NCBI GenBank assembly: GCA_037039925.1
Contig: JAXRKP010001862.1
Coordinates: 1-64,000, forward strand
Length of the DNA: 64,000 nucleotides
Reading direction: 5' to 3'
Origin: Doris montereyensis
Lineage: Eukaryota > Mollusca > Gastropoda > Nudibranchia > Dorididae
Every line of letters starts with the position of its first letter. Within the stretch, counting starts at the first letter, position 1. The notes beneath the pieces are model-generated. The model worked only from the letters and a program-made list of their open reading frames with translations. It made no database searches and had not been told where the DNA came from. Of this stretch, positions 11,554-22,937 are shown one piece after another. Made by a program: the position numbers and the translations under genes.

Positions 11554-12722
11554 AAAAAACAACTTTTTGGGATGGGGGGTGGGGGGGGGGGACACCTCCT
11601 GGAGTGACTATTATTGCCTTTGTGTTAGGGTTTTTGATTTTAGTATATATATGAGTAACTCACTGTCAAAATATAACCATCCTATATCATTAAAGTCTGC
11701 TGTTTTAGATATTTTGGACAGTTTTTTTTTAATGAATTTTTGAAAATAGCATAGTTTATATATGCAAAAATGGCAAGATAGAAAAAAAAACCTTGACGTC
11801 ATTTTATTAGCATTGACGAGAGGAACCTGTGTGCCAAATATTATACAAATCGGTCTGTAAATGACAGGAGATACAAATTTAGGGGGAGAAAATTACATTT
11901 AGAGAAAAATGTGAACAAAGAAATCAAAAGAAAATAATACAAAAAAGACACTTCAGACTGGTTGCCCTTCTTGTAACAGCCGCCTTAGTCTTTCGACAGT
12001 CTCTGGCATTGTTACTAATGTAAATTTAGGTTGAGATGTGAACTATTGTGAAAACTGACATCATAATGACCAGTTTTCTGTTTTACTCCTCTATTCCTAA
12101 ACTTGTGCGCGTGTTTACAAATTCTTCACCAGTACAGGACCTCCACCTCTTACATCACTCAACGCTAGGCCTAGTCAGTGAGGGGGGTGTGCCGAGAGAC
12201 CAGATGTAGCGTTGTATGGAGATAGCTGGCCTGTTTTACGGTTTTTCAGTGCCATCTTCTCAGCCAGTGTTTGGGCAATTTACGTAAAATTTTTGACTGT
12301 TTTTACCTACCCTTGCCTACAAAATATTGTGTAACAAAAAAAATATACGTCATATGGATATTTTTCTGCCATAGACTTGTATATAAATGATCGTTGTGCC
12401 AGAATATATAAAGAATAGAAAATCAAAATTTCAGTCCCAAACTTGCCAATCTTGTAATAATGTTTAGTTAGTAGAATTAGCTGTGGAATTTAATTGTATT
12501 CCAAAACTACCCAGTAGTGTAAATTACTACTAGACATTCTATCAGGAAGTGTCAGGTATTGTTACATTTCAAATAAACACAACCATCTAATTTCGTATTT
12601 TAAAATTTATAAAATATTTGTGTAAAATGCTTGGAAGTATGTCTTGAAACAAGTTAATAAAATTGGTGTGCAGTTGGGAAATTATGTCGTATCTATAATA
12701 CAAAATGTGTGTTGACAATTTT
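11554..12722. other. intron sequence before the gap
   Basis: AT-rich, with a G-run near 11576-11590. I see no exon with convincing splice borders. The remaining extracellular and transmembrane coding exons of the phosphatase must lie here unrecognised, or in the gap. Confidence 0.4.
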
Positions 12723-12822
12723 NNNNNNNNNNNNNNNNNNNNNNNNNNNNNNNNNNNNNNNNNNNNNNNNNNNNNNNNNNNNNNNNNNNNNNNNNNNNNN
12801 NNNNNNNNNNNNNNNNNNNNNN
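12723..12822. other. assembly gap of 100 N
   Basis: Exactly 100 ambiguous bases, a conventional length for a gap of unknown size. It interrupts the phosphatase gene just before the 3' part of the transmembrane segment. Confidence 0.98.
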
Positions 12823-13728
12823 TGTGCTTGTCATAGTCTTTATCATGAGGAGGAGAAAGCCTAACGATATGGAACATATCATGATATCTGATTATGACAC
12901 AAAAGAAAATAGACCTATCCCGATCCGTAACTTTAAGGAAACGGTTGATAAATTCCACAAAGATGCCAATCTCCTATTTCAAAGTGAATTTGAGGATATC
13001 AAAGCAATGAGCAGCCGACTGAATGTAAGTGTGCATGAGGCACTCACAGAAAACAACCGAGGCAAAAACAGATATGTGGACATCTTGCCTTATGACCATA
13101 GCCGCGTGAAGCTGCAGGTTCACATGGAGGACGGCGACAGTACTGATTACATCAATGCCAACTACATTCCTGGTTTTAACTCAGTGCGTGAATACATTGC
13201 CACCCAGGGCCCCATTCATTCTACTATTCCACACTTCTGGAGAATGGCATGGGAACAAAAGACCACTGTGATTGTCATGCTATCTGACTTGACTGAGAAC
13301 AATAAACTTAAAGTGAGTCTGTATTGGCCAGAAAATCTCAATGAGCCCATCAATTATGGAGGGGTGCTGGTGGAAATGACAAACTTTTCACAACTCAACA
13401 AGTACACCATACGAAACTTCCGCATCTCTTTTGGCAACGAGAGTCGGCGCGTTACTCATTTTTTCATTCCAGGTTGGTCAGACTTCAGTGCCAATCTGAC
13501 CTATGATGATGTCCTTGAATTTGCACAGTTGGTCAGAAAAGAGGCCACACCCCTAAATCAGGCCCGGTTCTTGTTCACTGTAGCGCAGGCGTGGGGAGGA
13601 CTGGTACCTTCATTGCATTGGACTACTTCTTGCAGTACATAGACAATTATGGTTTGGACACTGATCTGGACGTCTTTAGCTTTGTGATGACAATGCGTAA
13701 AAACCGACCTCGCATGGTGCAAGCCGAG
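12823..13728 (+). CDS. receptor tyrosine phosphatase, TM end and catalytic domain exon
   Basis: The exon enters from the gap with VLVIVFIMRRRKPN, the end of a transmembrane helix plus a basic stop-transfer patch. The juxtamembrane region follows, then a PTP domain: KNRYVDILPYD (phosphotyrosine loop), DYINANYIPG, REYIATQGP and FWRMAWEQ. Next come a WPD-loop position reading PGWSDF (Trp codon at 13475) and the signature VHCSAGVGRTGTF with the catalytic Cys codon at 13579-13581 and Arg at 13597-13599. It ends RPRMVQAE at GAG/GTAAGT, phase 0. Family members dephosphorylate phosphotyrosine via a Cys-phosphate intermediate. The frame slips by one missing base at about 13559-13562 (CAGGCCC where CAGGGCCC would keep the frame), so the ORF as assembled stops at 13642. 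With Cys, Arg, the loop Asp and the Q-loop Gln present, the domain looks catalytically competent. The Pro of WPD is Ser. Confidence 0.9.
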
Positions 13729-14344
13729 GTAAGTGTGAAATATTCTCTTGCTGCTTCTTCTGTAACTGTTGTGGAAAGCTCTGTTATTAGTGGTAGTCCA
13801 ATTTCTACGACCCTAGAACATCGTATATCAAACTGCTGTGACTGTTATATGGTTTATTGGTCCTTTTCACATGCTAGGCTTATCGTTGCTGTTCCCAAGT
13901 CTATTGTTTACGTTTTTACTGACTCCTTTTTGCTTTCCACCATCTTTTTACGCAGAAAATAATGTCAAATTTTGTCAAAACACGTAATGCTTGTAGGAGT
14001 TATGGCAGATGGGTCATACATTGAGCCTGATATTGATAATATTGTGTATTACATGAAGGCCCTTAAATCCTGTCAATAGGTTTGAAATGGGTGAAAAACT
14101 GCTGTCACTGTCACTATGTTGAAATTATCCTCATTTATTTAGGGGTTTTCTTTTGTGTGCTTCTTTTGACTCTTTTAAGTCTTTTCTGGGGGTGGGAGCA
14201 AAACATAACCTGAGGTCAGTAGGCTCTAGTATCAGTCCCTTTGCTGTATATCTTTAATTTACCCTTGTTATCATCAATATTTTTTCATCTGCTTTCGTTT
14301 TTGACTCCGTGCAATTATAAACAAAGCGAAAGCATTCATCATCA

Positions 14345-15380
14345 AAGCCTTTCACCCCTACCAGAGTATAGGCCATAGACAAGACATTTCCATCTTTTCC
14401 TTCTGGAAGACTTTTCTTAGCTCACTCCAGCTGACATCCAGTCTCTTCCGGTCCTTTTCTATACTCCTTCGCCAAGTGTCCCGTGGCCTACCCTGGTGTC
14501 GTCTTTCCTGTTGATTCCATCGCAATGCTTGTTTTGTTATATTTGAAGCAGGCTTTTGCAGAGGATGTCCAATCCATCGCCATCGTCTTCTCCCTACAGT
14601 ATTTTCAATGGTTTCTATTCCTGTTCTTGTCCATAGTTCTTCATCATTTCTGACTTGCCATTTAATTCTCAAGATCCTTTGAAGACATCCATTATTGACA
14701 AAAGTTTCTTCATTGTCCCTAACGTGGTCTTCCAAGTTTCCACTCCATATAGAAGAACAGACATGACATTTGACTTGAAAAGTCTTATATTTGTGCCAAT
14801 TTTGATTTTTCTTACTTTCCATACATTTTAAAAGTGAGAGAATGCTGTGTTCTTACTTTTCCAGTTCTTTTATCTGCATCGGTTCTTCCTTATTTATCAA
14901 CAATACTGCCTAAATATGTGGGGTTTCCTGGATGTAAATGGGTTTATCTCAATCTGATGATAAGTTAATTTTCATTGTCTTGGTCTTTCTTCATGAATGT
15001 GGAGGCCGATAGAAATGGCTAGCCCATTTAACTCTTCAGTTTTGTTTTGCATCTGTCGTTGTGAATGTGAGAGTAAGGTCAGATCGTTTGTGAAATCTAG
15101 ATCATTTAGCAGGTGCCTTAAAATCCATTGGATGCTATTCCTCATACCATTTGTGTAGTCACTTTCATGATCCAATCGATTGCCAAGATGAAAAGGAAGG
15201 GTGAGAGGATACACCCCTGGTGAACACCTGCTTTTACTTGAAAGCCTCAGACAAATGTCCATCTTGGACAATCGTGCATGGTGTTCCTTCATGCTATGCT
15301 TGGACAAGGTTTACACATTGCTGTGGAATGTCATGATGATGCATCAGTTTCTAAATTTGTCTGTCAACACTGTCAAATGT
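14345..15380 (-). mobile_element. second LINE family, decayed RT and C-terminal region
   Basis: On the minus strand, across several frames, I read DSVDRQ, GVHQGCILSPFLFILAIDW, then DLDFTNDLTLLSHSQRQM where an active enzyme has FADD. The C-terminal region follows, with RRRWRWIGHPLQKPASNITK and NQQERRHQGRPRDTWRR. This is a different family from the element at 1655-4885. The WIGH.L.K...I...AL.W block is common in LINEs of flatworms, cnidarians and molluscs. The mutated catalytic Asp and the frameshifts show a dead copy. It lies in the intron between the two phosphatase-domain exons. Confidence 0.8.
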
Positions 15381-16004
15381 GTGAAAATATTACTTCCAAT
15401 AAATGGGCTGGACATACTCATGAAAGTTACTGACAATTAAAAGCTCATCAAAATTATATAAAATCATGTATCTTCTGAAAGCTTGTTTTGTTCTCTATTT
15501 TATCATTTTTTTTTTTGTTTCAAATTGATTTTAATTGAGACAGGTATACTTTTCATCAGAGGTGCGTCCTTTTGCTTAGGCTTATAGACTGAATAGAAGT
15601 GAGTGCTTAGGCACACAGACTAGAATGGTGGAGGACCCTTAGGCAGGAAAGGCTTAAGATCATTTTTCTTAAATTGTTGAAATAAAAATGGCCAGCAGTG
15701 AAAACCTAGCAGCAAGAAAGTTAAAAACAAAAAGAGTGGGTTTTAGTTTCAATCTTTTTTCTGTTGTTTTTTTGTTTTTTTTTTACATTAAAGCAGTTTA
15801 AACTATGTGGAACAGAACTTGCGTTTTTGGGTCACGATTCGAATTGCAAGATGAGTCATAGAGTTTTATCCTTTATACAATTCACAGTGTACTTTCAAAC
15901 CAGGATACTCTTGTTATTGTTATTGTTTAATTGAGGAAGAAATTTTGTTGTGAAATCACTACAGTAGCAGGAAACAGCTTTCTTCACTTTGATAAAATAC
16001 ATGT

Positions 16005-16185
16005 CGTACATCCAAGTCTGTAAGATGTGTTCTTTCAGCTTTTATTATAAAGGGACAAGAAAGTCCCATAGGAATAGATAGAAAAAAATCCTGGCCACCA
16101 TGGGGATTGAACTCGCAACCTCGGCACCCATCGCCCGCCATGAAAAGAAAGCGTGCTAGCTACCAAACTGGCCCCTTGCCTCACT
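16005..16185 (-). repeat. SINE head, minus strand
   Basis: The minus strand reads GGGGCCAGTTTGGTAGCTAG (A-box region) and, after about 40 bases, GGTTGCGAGTTCAATCCCCA (B-box GTTCAATCC). A T-rich stretch follows. This is a tRNA-derived head not clearly shared with families A-C. Confidence 0.55.
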
Positions 16186-16895
16186 GTTTGTCTTTATCTA
16201 TCTATACATAAGGACAGTCACATGAAGTCTATTTTCATGTTTTGAAACTTGTGTACATTCAAATTATAAAATAAATATAAATCTTTTTTCAAGCACCCCT
16301 GTCACCAAAATATTAACCGAATTATTAACTAAACAAGAAAGTAAAGGGTGAGAGTTTGAATTTGTTGTTAGATTTAGATACTTGCCGTCACGTGGGATGT
16401 TTTTAGCCTGGAGAATAAATACTGACCTTCACTTTCACAAGTGTCTTTTATGGTGATTCCATCTAATTTAGATCCTTTTTACTTCTTCTTAAAATATTTT
16501 GCTTGTTAGTTTCTCTCTACATATATATATATATATATAAAAATGATTCTGATTTGGTCGTGGCCAGGCCACTAAGAGTAACTATAGTTTGCATATTATT
16601 TCTGAATGGTCCCAAATCCCCCTCATTCGGGAATTTTTTTTTACTAAGTGACATTTTAAGAAAGGAAAATTTCATTGTTTCCCTGTCTTTGAGTAGAAAT
16701 TTAATCCATTCTACCGTAGCCACAATTTTCATCAGGTTCTATAATGAAAAAGTTAAAACAGTATTGTTCTCATTCATGCCTAATACTCATCTGAATGGTA
16801 TCGGTGTCACTGAGGGTATCTATGCTTGTGTTACATACAGTGGAAACTGGTTATAACAGGATCCATGGGGATTACCAATTCCTGTTAGAAGCGGT

Positions 16896-16975
16896 TTGCA
16901 AAGGAAATGGCGGATTCGATAGTCTAAGTCTAAGGCAAGCTGTCGGCCTCTCAATCCAAAGGTCATGGCTTTTTA
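16896..16975 (+). repeat. SINE family B, head only
   Basis: GGCAAGCTGTCGGCCTCTCA and the following AAAGGTCATGGC match the head of the family B copy at 5523-5868. The body is missing. Confidence 0.55.
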
Positions 16976-17065
16976 AAAATGTTCTTGAGGTTTTTTTTTA
17001 ATGTTCTGTAAATTTATTTTAACCACCAAAACTCAGTCATTTAAATTTTCCGTTCTTCTTGACAG

Positions 17066-17245
17066 GCCCAATACATCTTCATTTTTGATGCCTTGGTGCA
17101 AGTGATAGACAAGAAGTTGAAGGCCGAGGAAGAGAACCTGTATGAAAACACCAGGGAGAACGCGTCTACAATAACCAAGAAGCTTTGGATGAACACATCT
17201 ATGCTAACCAAACTGAAGATCACACCTACTCCAACGAGGGATTTG
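17066..17245 (+). CDS. receptor tyrosine phosphatase, end of catalytic domain and tyrosine-rich tail
   Basis: The exon starts after TTCTTGACAG in phase 0. AQYIFIFDALVQVIDKKLKA completes the Q-loop helix region (family pattern EQYxFIHDAL) and joins directly to MVQAE of the previous exon. The assembled frame continues to a stop at 17294. One frame over, from about 17146, the reading is more protein-like: VYNNQEALDEHIYANQ and TEDHTYSNEGF. A single base lost in the AAAA at 17145-17148 would connect the two. In that frame there are three YxN motifs (YNNQ, YANQ, YSNE), plus a possible YEN at 17141 depending on where the base was lost. YxN is the known Grb2 SH2-binding pattern. The exon probably ends at TTTG/GTGCGT (17245). 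Confidence 0.8.
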
Positions 17246-18275
17246 GTGCGTTGTCATTTGTTGTATCGTCTTTATCTGTCTGCTATGTTATACTAACTTT
17301 CACTACATCTGTATATATATTTTATTCAATTTCCTTTTTTCTTTAAATCGCTTGAGACGGATGTGCCACATTATGGCGTATCACCAGTGTGTTCACCTGA
17401 CAGATGCATCGCCCCTCGGCGCATTAGCTTTCACAATCTATATTCACTATTATATTTTGGGTTTTTTTATTTACATTTGGGTTTATGGACATAAGAATTG
17501 GGTCTTTGGGTTTGAAAAGTTTTTCTGTGAGACATGGACATCTACTTGAGCTATAATGATTTGAACAAAATAGTTGCCTGTGATCAATATTGTGAACTTT
17601 TTGTTGTTGGCCTTTTGAGTTTGAAAATTGGTTTTAATTAATGAGACTGAACAGATTGACAATGACGACATATTCTGGGCCTTGCCTGAGTGCTGTCATG
17701 TCATTGTCTGATATGAGTGATAAACTTAAGAATGTACCTGATAATGGAATGACCGCTCTACTCATCCAAGCCTCTAAAGGGTGACAGGTGCTTAAGCCTC
17801 ACCAAGCTAACTTAATTTGTCTAGATCTTGATGTACAATATTAAGACAGTGATCAGTGATACCAAATAATGTTATTCGATGCTGTTGGCACCATGATTAA
17901 ACAAAGGGTAGTTTTTCCTTTGATCTCATCTGTTGTATCACTTTTACTTTCAGTTGGAGATAATGATAATTTGCCAGCCAATCCAACCACTGTGTTATGA
18001 GAAAGGAGAGACTTTTCTACAAGGTAGATTGTCACAGTATCTACATACAAGTGGCAATAAGAAACAGCTTATACATGTGTGTCATTCTTTTTGCAAAATG
18101 TCCTTATCATGAATGATGAAGTTGTTTACTATGCATCTTTACTGATATCTTTATTATACTTGTGATATGCATTCCATTACCATGTTGATTATCCTGTGGC
18201 TCACATTTTATTCCTCAATCATGAGTGCCTTCCTTCTTTTCAATGATTTTCTGAAATTACTTTGTATCCTTCCAG
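17246..18275. other. intron or 3' non-coding, nothing recognised
   Basis: No convincing exon or repeat family is seen. The GTGCGT at 17246 is an acceptable but weak donor. If it is not used, the assembled frame would end at 17294. Confidence 0.35.
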
Positions 18276-18332
18276 CAATATACTAAACGCATGTTGACTG
18301 AGGCAAGAAGAAAGAAGCTTGAATTATCTTAG
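18276..18332 (+). CDS. candidate terminal exon of the phosphatase
   Basis: A pyrimidine-rich acceptor (TTTGTATCCTTCCAG) precedes this stretch. In the corrected frame (phase 1) the join adds Ala-Ile-Tyr and stops at TAA (18284). In the frame of the uncorrected exon (phase 0) it adds QYTKRMLTEARRKKLELS and stops at TAG (18330). Either would give a short C-terminal end. No transcript evidence is available here, so this is a weak call. Confidence 0.25.
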   Translation, partial: QYTKRMLTEARRKKLELS

Positions 18333-18715
18333 AAAGATATGATCATAATGGTAGATATATTATTTGGTAATGTTTCGGTGTTTCTCTGCAAGGGCTCTTG
18401 GCCATTACTGGTTAAGTAGAAATATGAATAGACAGAGGACAATTAGTGAGGCGTTCAATTTTGAAAAAGTATCTAGTTTATAGAGGAAGAGACCCACTAC
18501 CACAGACAATCACTTCTCTTCCTTGAGAGTTTTTGTCTTTTTTCTTCTTTTGTTATTGTTGTTGCTGTGGTGGCTGTGGACATAGAAACACACCTTTTTG
18601 TGGGGTTTTCACATATTAATTAGATTTTTAATCTTGCTCGTCTTTATGTAGAATATTTCTTCATTCATTGATACCAAACAACTGTTGTAAAGAAATCTTT
18701 TTTACTGCCTATATA

Positions 18716-18781
18716 TCCATACACGTATGTATTTATATATATATTTATATATATCTATATATATATATTATTATTATTATA
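18716..18781. repeat. AT-rich microsatellite
   Basis: TATATATTTATATATA-type repeats passing into (ATT)n. Confidence 0.8.
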
Positions 18782-19117
18782 TTTTTGTTTTTCATGTCAT
18801 CTTTTGATCTTGTCTTCCATATATCTATTTAAACCTAATTGCCTGTGTAGGCATATGTAACTATACAATTGATGAAACTCCTCACAACTTTGGCAATTCT
18901 CCAAGCTTAACTTTACAGAACAGTGTAAGATCTAGATCTACTTACATTATTGATGTCAGAGGCTAAGATAAGCATATGGTTATTGACTGCTATTGCTTGG
19001 GATTGTAATTCAAAACATTTGTCACTGATAAAAACCTTTGGTGGGTCCATTATTCTGGGAATTCCCTATCGTAATATTACTCATCCTATTTATACAATAT
19101 TATAACATTGAAATGAC

Positions 19118-19280
19118 CACTCTGTGTAGTTGGTTGGTGGGTGCTACTGGTAGGTCCTACTTCTTTGCTTTCCTTCTTACTGACTCTAGCCTTGCACATA
19201 TCACTTTCTTGCTGCTGACTCTTAATGCACCCTGAGGTCATCATAAATGGTGGACGGGGTAAATTCCAATAAAACAACCC
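19118..19280 (+). repeat. dispersed repeat family D, copy 1
   Basis: About 150 bases with the order TACTGGTAGGTCCTACTTCT, a T/C-rich centre, CTGAGGTCATCATAAATGGT, and GGGTAAATTCCAATAAAAC. The same order recurs on the plus strand at 19390-19545 and 27245-27395. It recurs on the minus strand at 60325-60475 and 62262-62425, with a fragment at 49495-49560. It is a short non-autonomous element of unknown class. Confidence 0.65.
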
Positions 19281-19389
19281 ACTCTGTTTGTACGATGTCT
19301 AGGTCTGCATTTTGGTAGTGGGTTTTTTGTAAAGGTAAAAGTTTTTAAACTATCAGGGTATTCCATGTCATGTAGCCGGGCTTACCTTG

Positions 19390-19545
19390 CAGCTATTGTT
19401 AACTGTTGGTATAGCTAGATCCTTCTTCTTTCTTTTCCTTCTTTCACTTATCTTTAATCTTGCTGTTTCCTGTTAATTCACTCTGAGATTACTGCAATGG
19501 TAGATGGGGGTAAGTTTCAATGAAACAAACAAACAGACGTTACTT
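19390..19545 (+). repeat. dispersed repeat family D, copy 2
   Basis: It shares CTTCTTTCTTTTCC, CTTGCTGTTTCCTGTTAATT and GGTAGATGGGGGTAAGTTTC with the other family D members. It lies only about 110 bases after copy 1. Confidence 0.6.
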
Positions 19546-19764
19546 TCTATGTCTCAAATAACCCATCTGTGCTGTCTCACTAATGCATTTTTTTTTCGTG
19601 TCTCAAACAACTGCTTGTGGTCTGTCTCACCAAAATGAAAACGGTTTTCAGTTTAATCTCATCCAGAACATAATCTTGCTCCCTTATTAATTATTTGACT
19701 TAATTTTCATGGGGTTTTTTTTAGTGGGTTTTTTTTTGTTACTACTTTTTAAAAATATAAATCT

Positions 19765-20048
19765 GAGATGATTGCCTCATGTCATATAATATAGGCCAAA
19801 TGTTTAGATGATTGCCTCATTTCATGTAATATAGGTTAAATGTTGAGATGATTGCCTCATGTCATATAATATAGGCCAAATGTTGAGATGATTGCCTCAT
19901 TTCATATGATATAGGCCAAATGTTGAGATGATTGCCTCATTTCATATGATATAGGCCAAATATTGAGATGATTGCCTCATTTCATATAGCCATTATAGAC
20001 CAAATATTGAGATGATTGCCTCATTTCATATGATATAGGCCAAATGTT
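19765..20048. repeat. 40-bp minisatellite, 7 copies
   Basis: The unit contains GATGATTGCCTCATTTCATA and ATAGGCCAAATGTT. Copies start at 19765, 19805, 19845, 19885, 19925, 19965 and 20009. The sixth copy carries a 4-base insertion. Copies differ at only a few positions, so the expansion is fairly recent. Confidence 0.9.
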
Positions 20049-20819
20049 GAGCTTCCCTTATGTTGGCATATCAATCAATAGTGAAAGTCACAAACCGTGT
20101 AAGTCCAATTTTGGATGTTTTGAGAAAATCAAAGAAAATGATGCTGCACTTTTTTAATGTATTTTCACTGAGATATAACAATTTGCAAGTGTCAAAGACT
20201 TAACCCAATAGGGATACATGAATTGCTCATATGGTTATTGTATGGCTTTCTATTGGTTCTTGTGCTACGGAATCCTAACTAGACAAAGCATAGGGGCTTC
20301 CTAATATTGAAAAAAAGTGGGATTAAAGGTGTTTCTAATTTTAGACTTACACAGTTTGCGACTTTCACCGGCGATATATCCCTTTGACACCAATGGCATT
20401 CAGCTGGTGGTGCTTGGTTCTTGATTCAATGGGTTATCACCCAAGATATGTGTTCTGTGCTGCCAAATGTTTTCTGCTAAACGGTTTTGATGCTCCAATT
20501 ACATCTTTGATGCTGTGCAGCTCCCAAGTTTGGCCTTTTTTTTATATTGTTGTTTATGTTACTTTTTGCTCCATAATTCCTCTCATCAGTGATCTATTGC
20601 CTTTGTTTTTCTCTGCATCCTCATTGGTTGCCGAATCATATAAAACCAACATTGCGTTGCTTTATGTTTTATTCCTTTATTTCTAGTGTTGTTCCAATGA
20701 TTATATCATTTGCATTCATTGCAATGCTATATATCATGTATACTATTTCAACATTTCATCATCTGCTGCAAGTTCATGATCAGCTGTGCTTTGCCTTCTG
20801 ACTTTATCAGTTTATCTAC

Positions 20820-21260
20820 GGTCCATTGATTGCCCCATTTTTGCTGTACGGCCCTTTATCTCTACATTCCATCTATTGCCCCATTTTCATTATCAGTACT
20901 GTATGGCTCTTTGTCTCTACATTCCATTTATTGCCCCATTTTCATTATCAGTACTGTATGGCCCTTTGTCTCTACATTCCATCCATTGCCCCATTTTCAT
21001 TATCAGTACTGTATGGCTCTTTGTCTCTACATTCCATCTATTGCCCCATTTTCATTATCAGTACTGTATGGCCCTTTGTCTCTACATTCCATCTATTGCC
21101 CCATTTTCATTATCAGTACTGTATGGCCTTCTTTTTCTACATTCTATCTATTGCCCCATTTTAGATATCACTGCTGTATGGCCCCGTTTCTTTACATTCC
21201 ATTGGTTGCCCCATTTTTATTATCAGTACTGTATGGCCGTTTGTCTCTATATTCCATGGG
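20820..21260. repeat. 55-bp minisatellite, about 8 copies
   Basis: The unit contains ATTGCCCCATTTTCATTATC, AGTACTGTATGGCCCTTTGT and CTCTACATTCCATCT. The unit has no stop in any plus frame and 55 is not a multiple of 3. Each frame therefore cycles through all three readings, giving three long overlapping open frames that are artefacts. The outer copies are the most diverged. Confidence 0.9.
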
Positions 21261-22931
21261 TCGACTCAGCTTCTCTATAGTGTTCAGTATAACTCCATGT
21301 CTAACAACTTCATGGGACAGCCCAGGTATGTCATCAGCTTTGCATTGCTTTATATTATATTCTGTGTCTACATTCAAGAGGTGATCCTAGTTATCAATCC
21401 TTCATGACTTCCATTCATATGATAAATATTGGTTTGCTTCACATTTTCTCTCTGATCACCTTGGGTGTGTGCTTCCTGTATGATCAAGACTCTGTCGTAA
21501 TGAACTTTATTTGAAACTGTTAAGAGATGTAGCTGTGACAGTAGTAACATTAGGACCATAGTGCCATTAGGCATATTGACGACACATGCATGGGACGCAC
21601 CACAGCAAGTCAATGAGTTACATGTGTCACTGGCACTAGGACTCGTCCTGAAGCCACATCATCATTTAAATGTATTACATGCAATGTTAAGATACTGTCT
21701 CAATCTATGCAACTGGCAGTGAAATTATAATTTTGCATGTACATTTCATATAGATGTGATTAAACAGTTTGCTTAAGGGTATGTATATAAATATCAGTTT
21801 TTATAAATGCATCTAGTGTAAACTGTCAACATAGTACTGTCATTTTTTATTCTCTTTTTTTCTCAAAAACAAAATTTATTTTGTCTTTCTTTATGAAGAA
21901 TATTATCTACTTTAAAGCAAAAGGCGCTTTAATCAAACGTGTACAGCTTATGGACGCATCCACCTCCTCCAATCTTAATAACGCGTGTTCTTTCAGCATT
22001 CATAATAAAGTTTCACACACCTACAATGCCACAACGATAATCAAAAGACTACAGGGTTGTACATATATCCTCTTAGCTTTTGATGTCAACTCTATAGAAC
22101 ATTGGTAATAATGTACCACACGTGTGTCGAGTTTGGTAAGACATCACAAGCATAATATATTGTTATGTCCACATACAAAAAATTATGAGAGGAATTGAAG
22201 GCATTTCAAAGCTTATAGTTTTATGTCTGGCATTTTTCAAAGACTTGGTTTTGTCCTAAAGTTGTCATGAATCCAACAAAGCCTCTTTCCAGATCATGCC
22301 TCTGCAGCGTATTTTTGAATTTACTCATTGTTTTGAAAGCCTCTTTCCTTATCTCATTTCTAAAACTTCTGCTTATATCTCTAAAGCTCTTTTTCCTGAT
22401 CATACTTCTAAAATTTATTTCTTACTCATACTTTAATATCTTAACTACTTAAAAACTTCTCACAATAAGTCTCTATTCTTCACTAATTGCAAAAAGTTTC
22501 CTTTGTTTCTTACTTAACACCAATGAAGATTGCATGCAATAGATTGGTAACCAGAAATGTGTCAATTTTTTATAATGTCCTTATGACACACGAGTTATAA
22601 AAACTTTCATCACAAGGAGTTGTTCTATTGCTTGCTGGTTTATCCATTATAAATTATCAGATAGACTGCATAATAATAATGACAACAAAAAAAAAGCATT
22701 CATCATTGAAATTGTGCTCATTCATATATATATTTTTGGGTAGTGTTAAAGTTGACTCATATGATTGCCCAACTGTTATGTTCACATATCATTCTTGTTT
22801 GTTTTCCTGTATAACAGAGTTTTTAAGTTGGGTTTTTTGTGTGTAAATGTTTGTGTATAGATCTGTGTATATATGTTTGTATATTTCCTTTGAAGCTACC
22901 TTGTTCTATCCCAAGACTGATGTTGTGGTTA

Positions 22932-22937
22932 AATAAA
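22932..22937 (+). promoter_or_regulatory. candidate polyadenylation signal
   Basis: AATAAA, then AAAAAAAA about 10 bases later, after a stretch that looks like a transcript 3' end. It could serve the phosphatase with a long 3' UTR, or mark a retroposed transcript end. It is not proven. Confidence 0.3.

Noticed and set aside
20786..21384. Three overlapping plus-strand open frames of 112-184 residues
   Set aside because: They are three readings of one 55-bp minisatellite; none shows a known domain.
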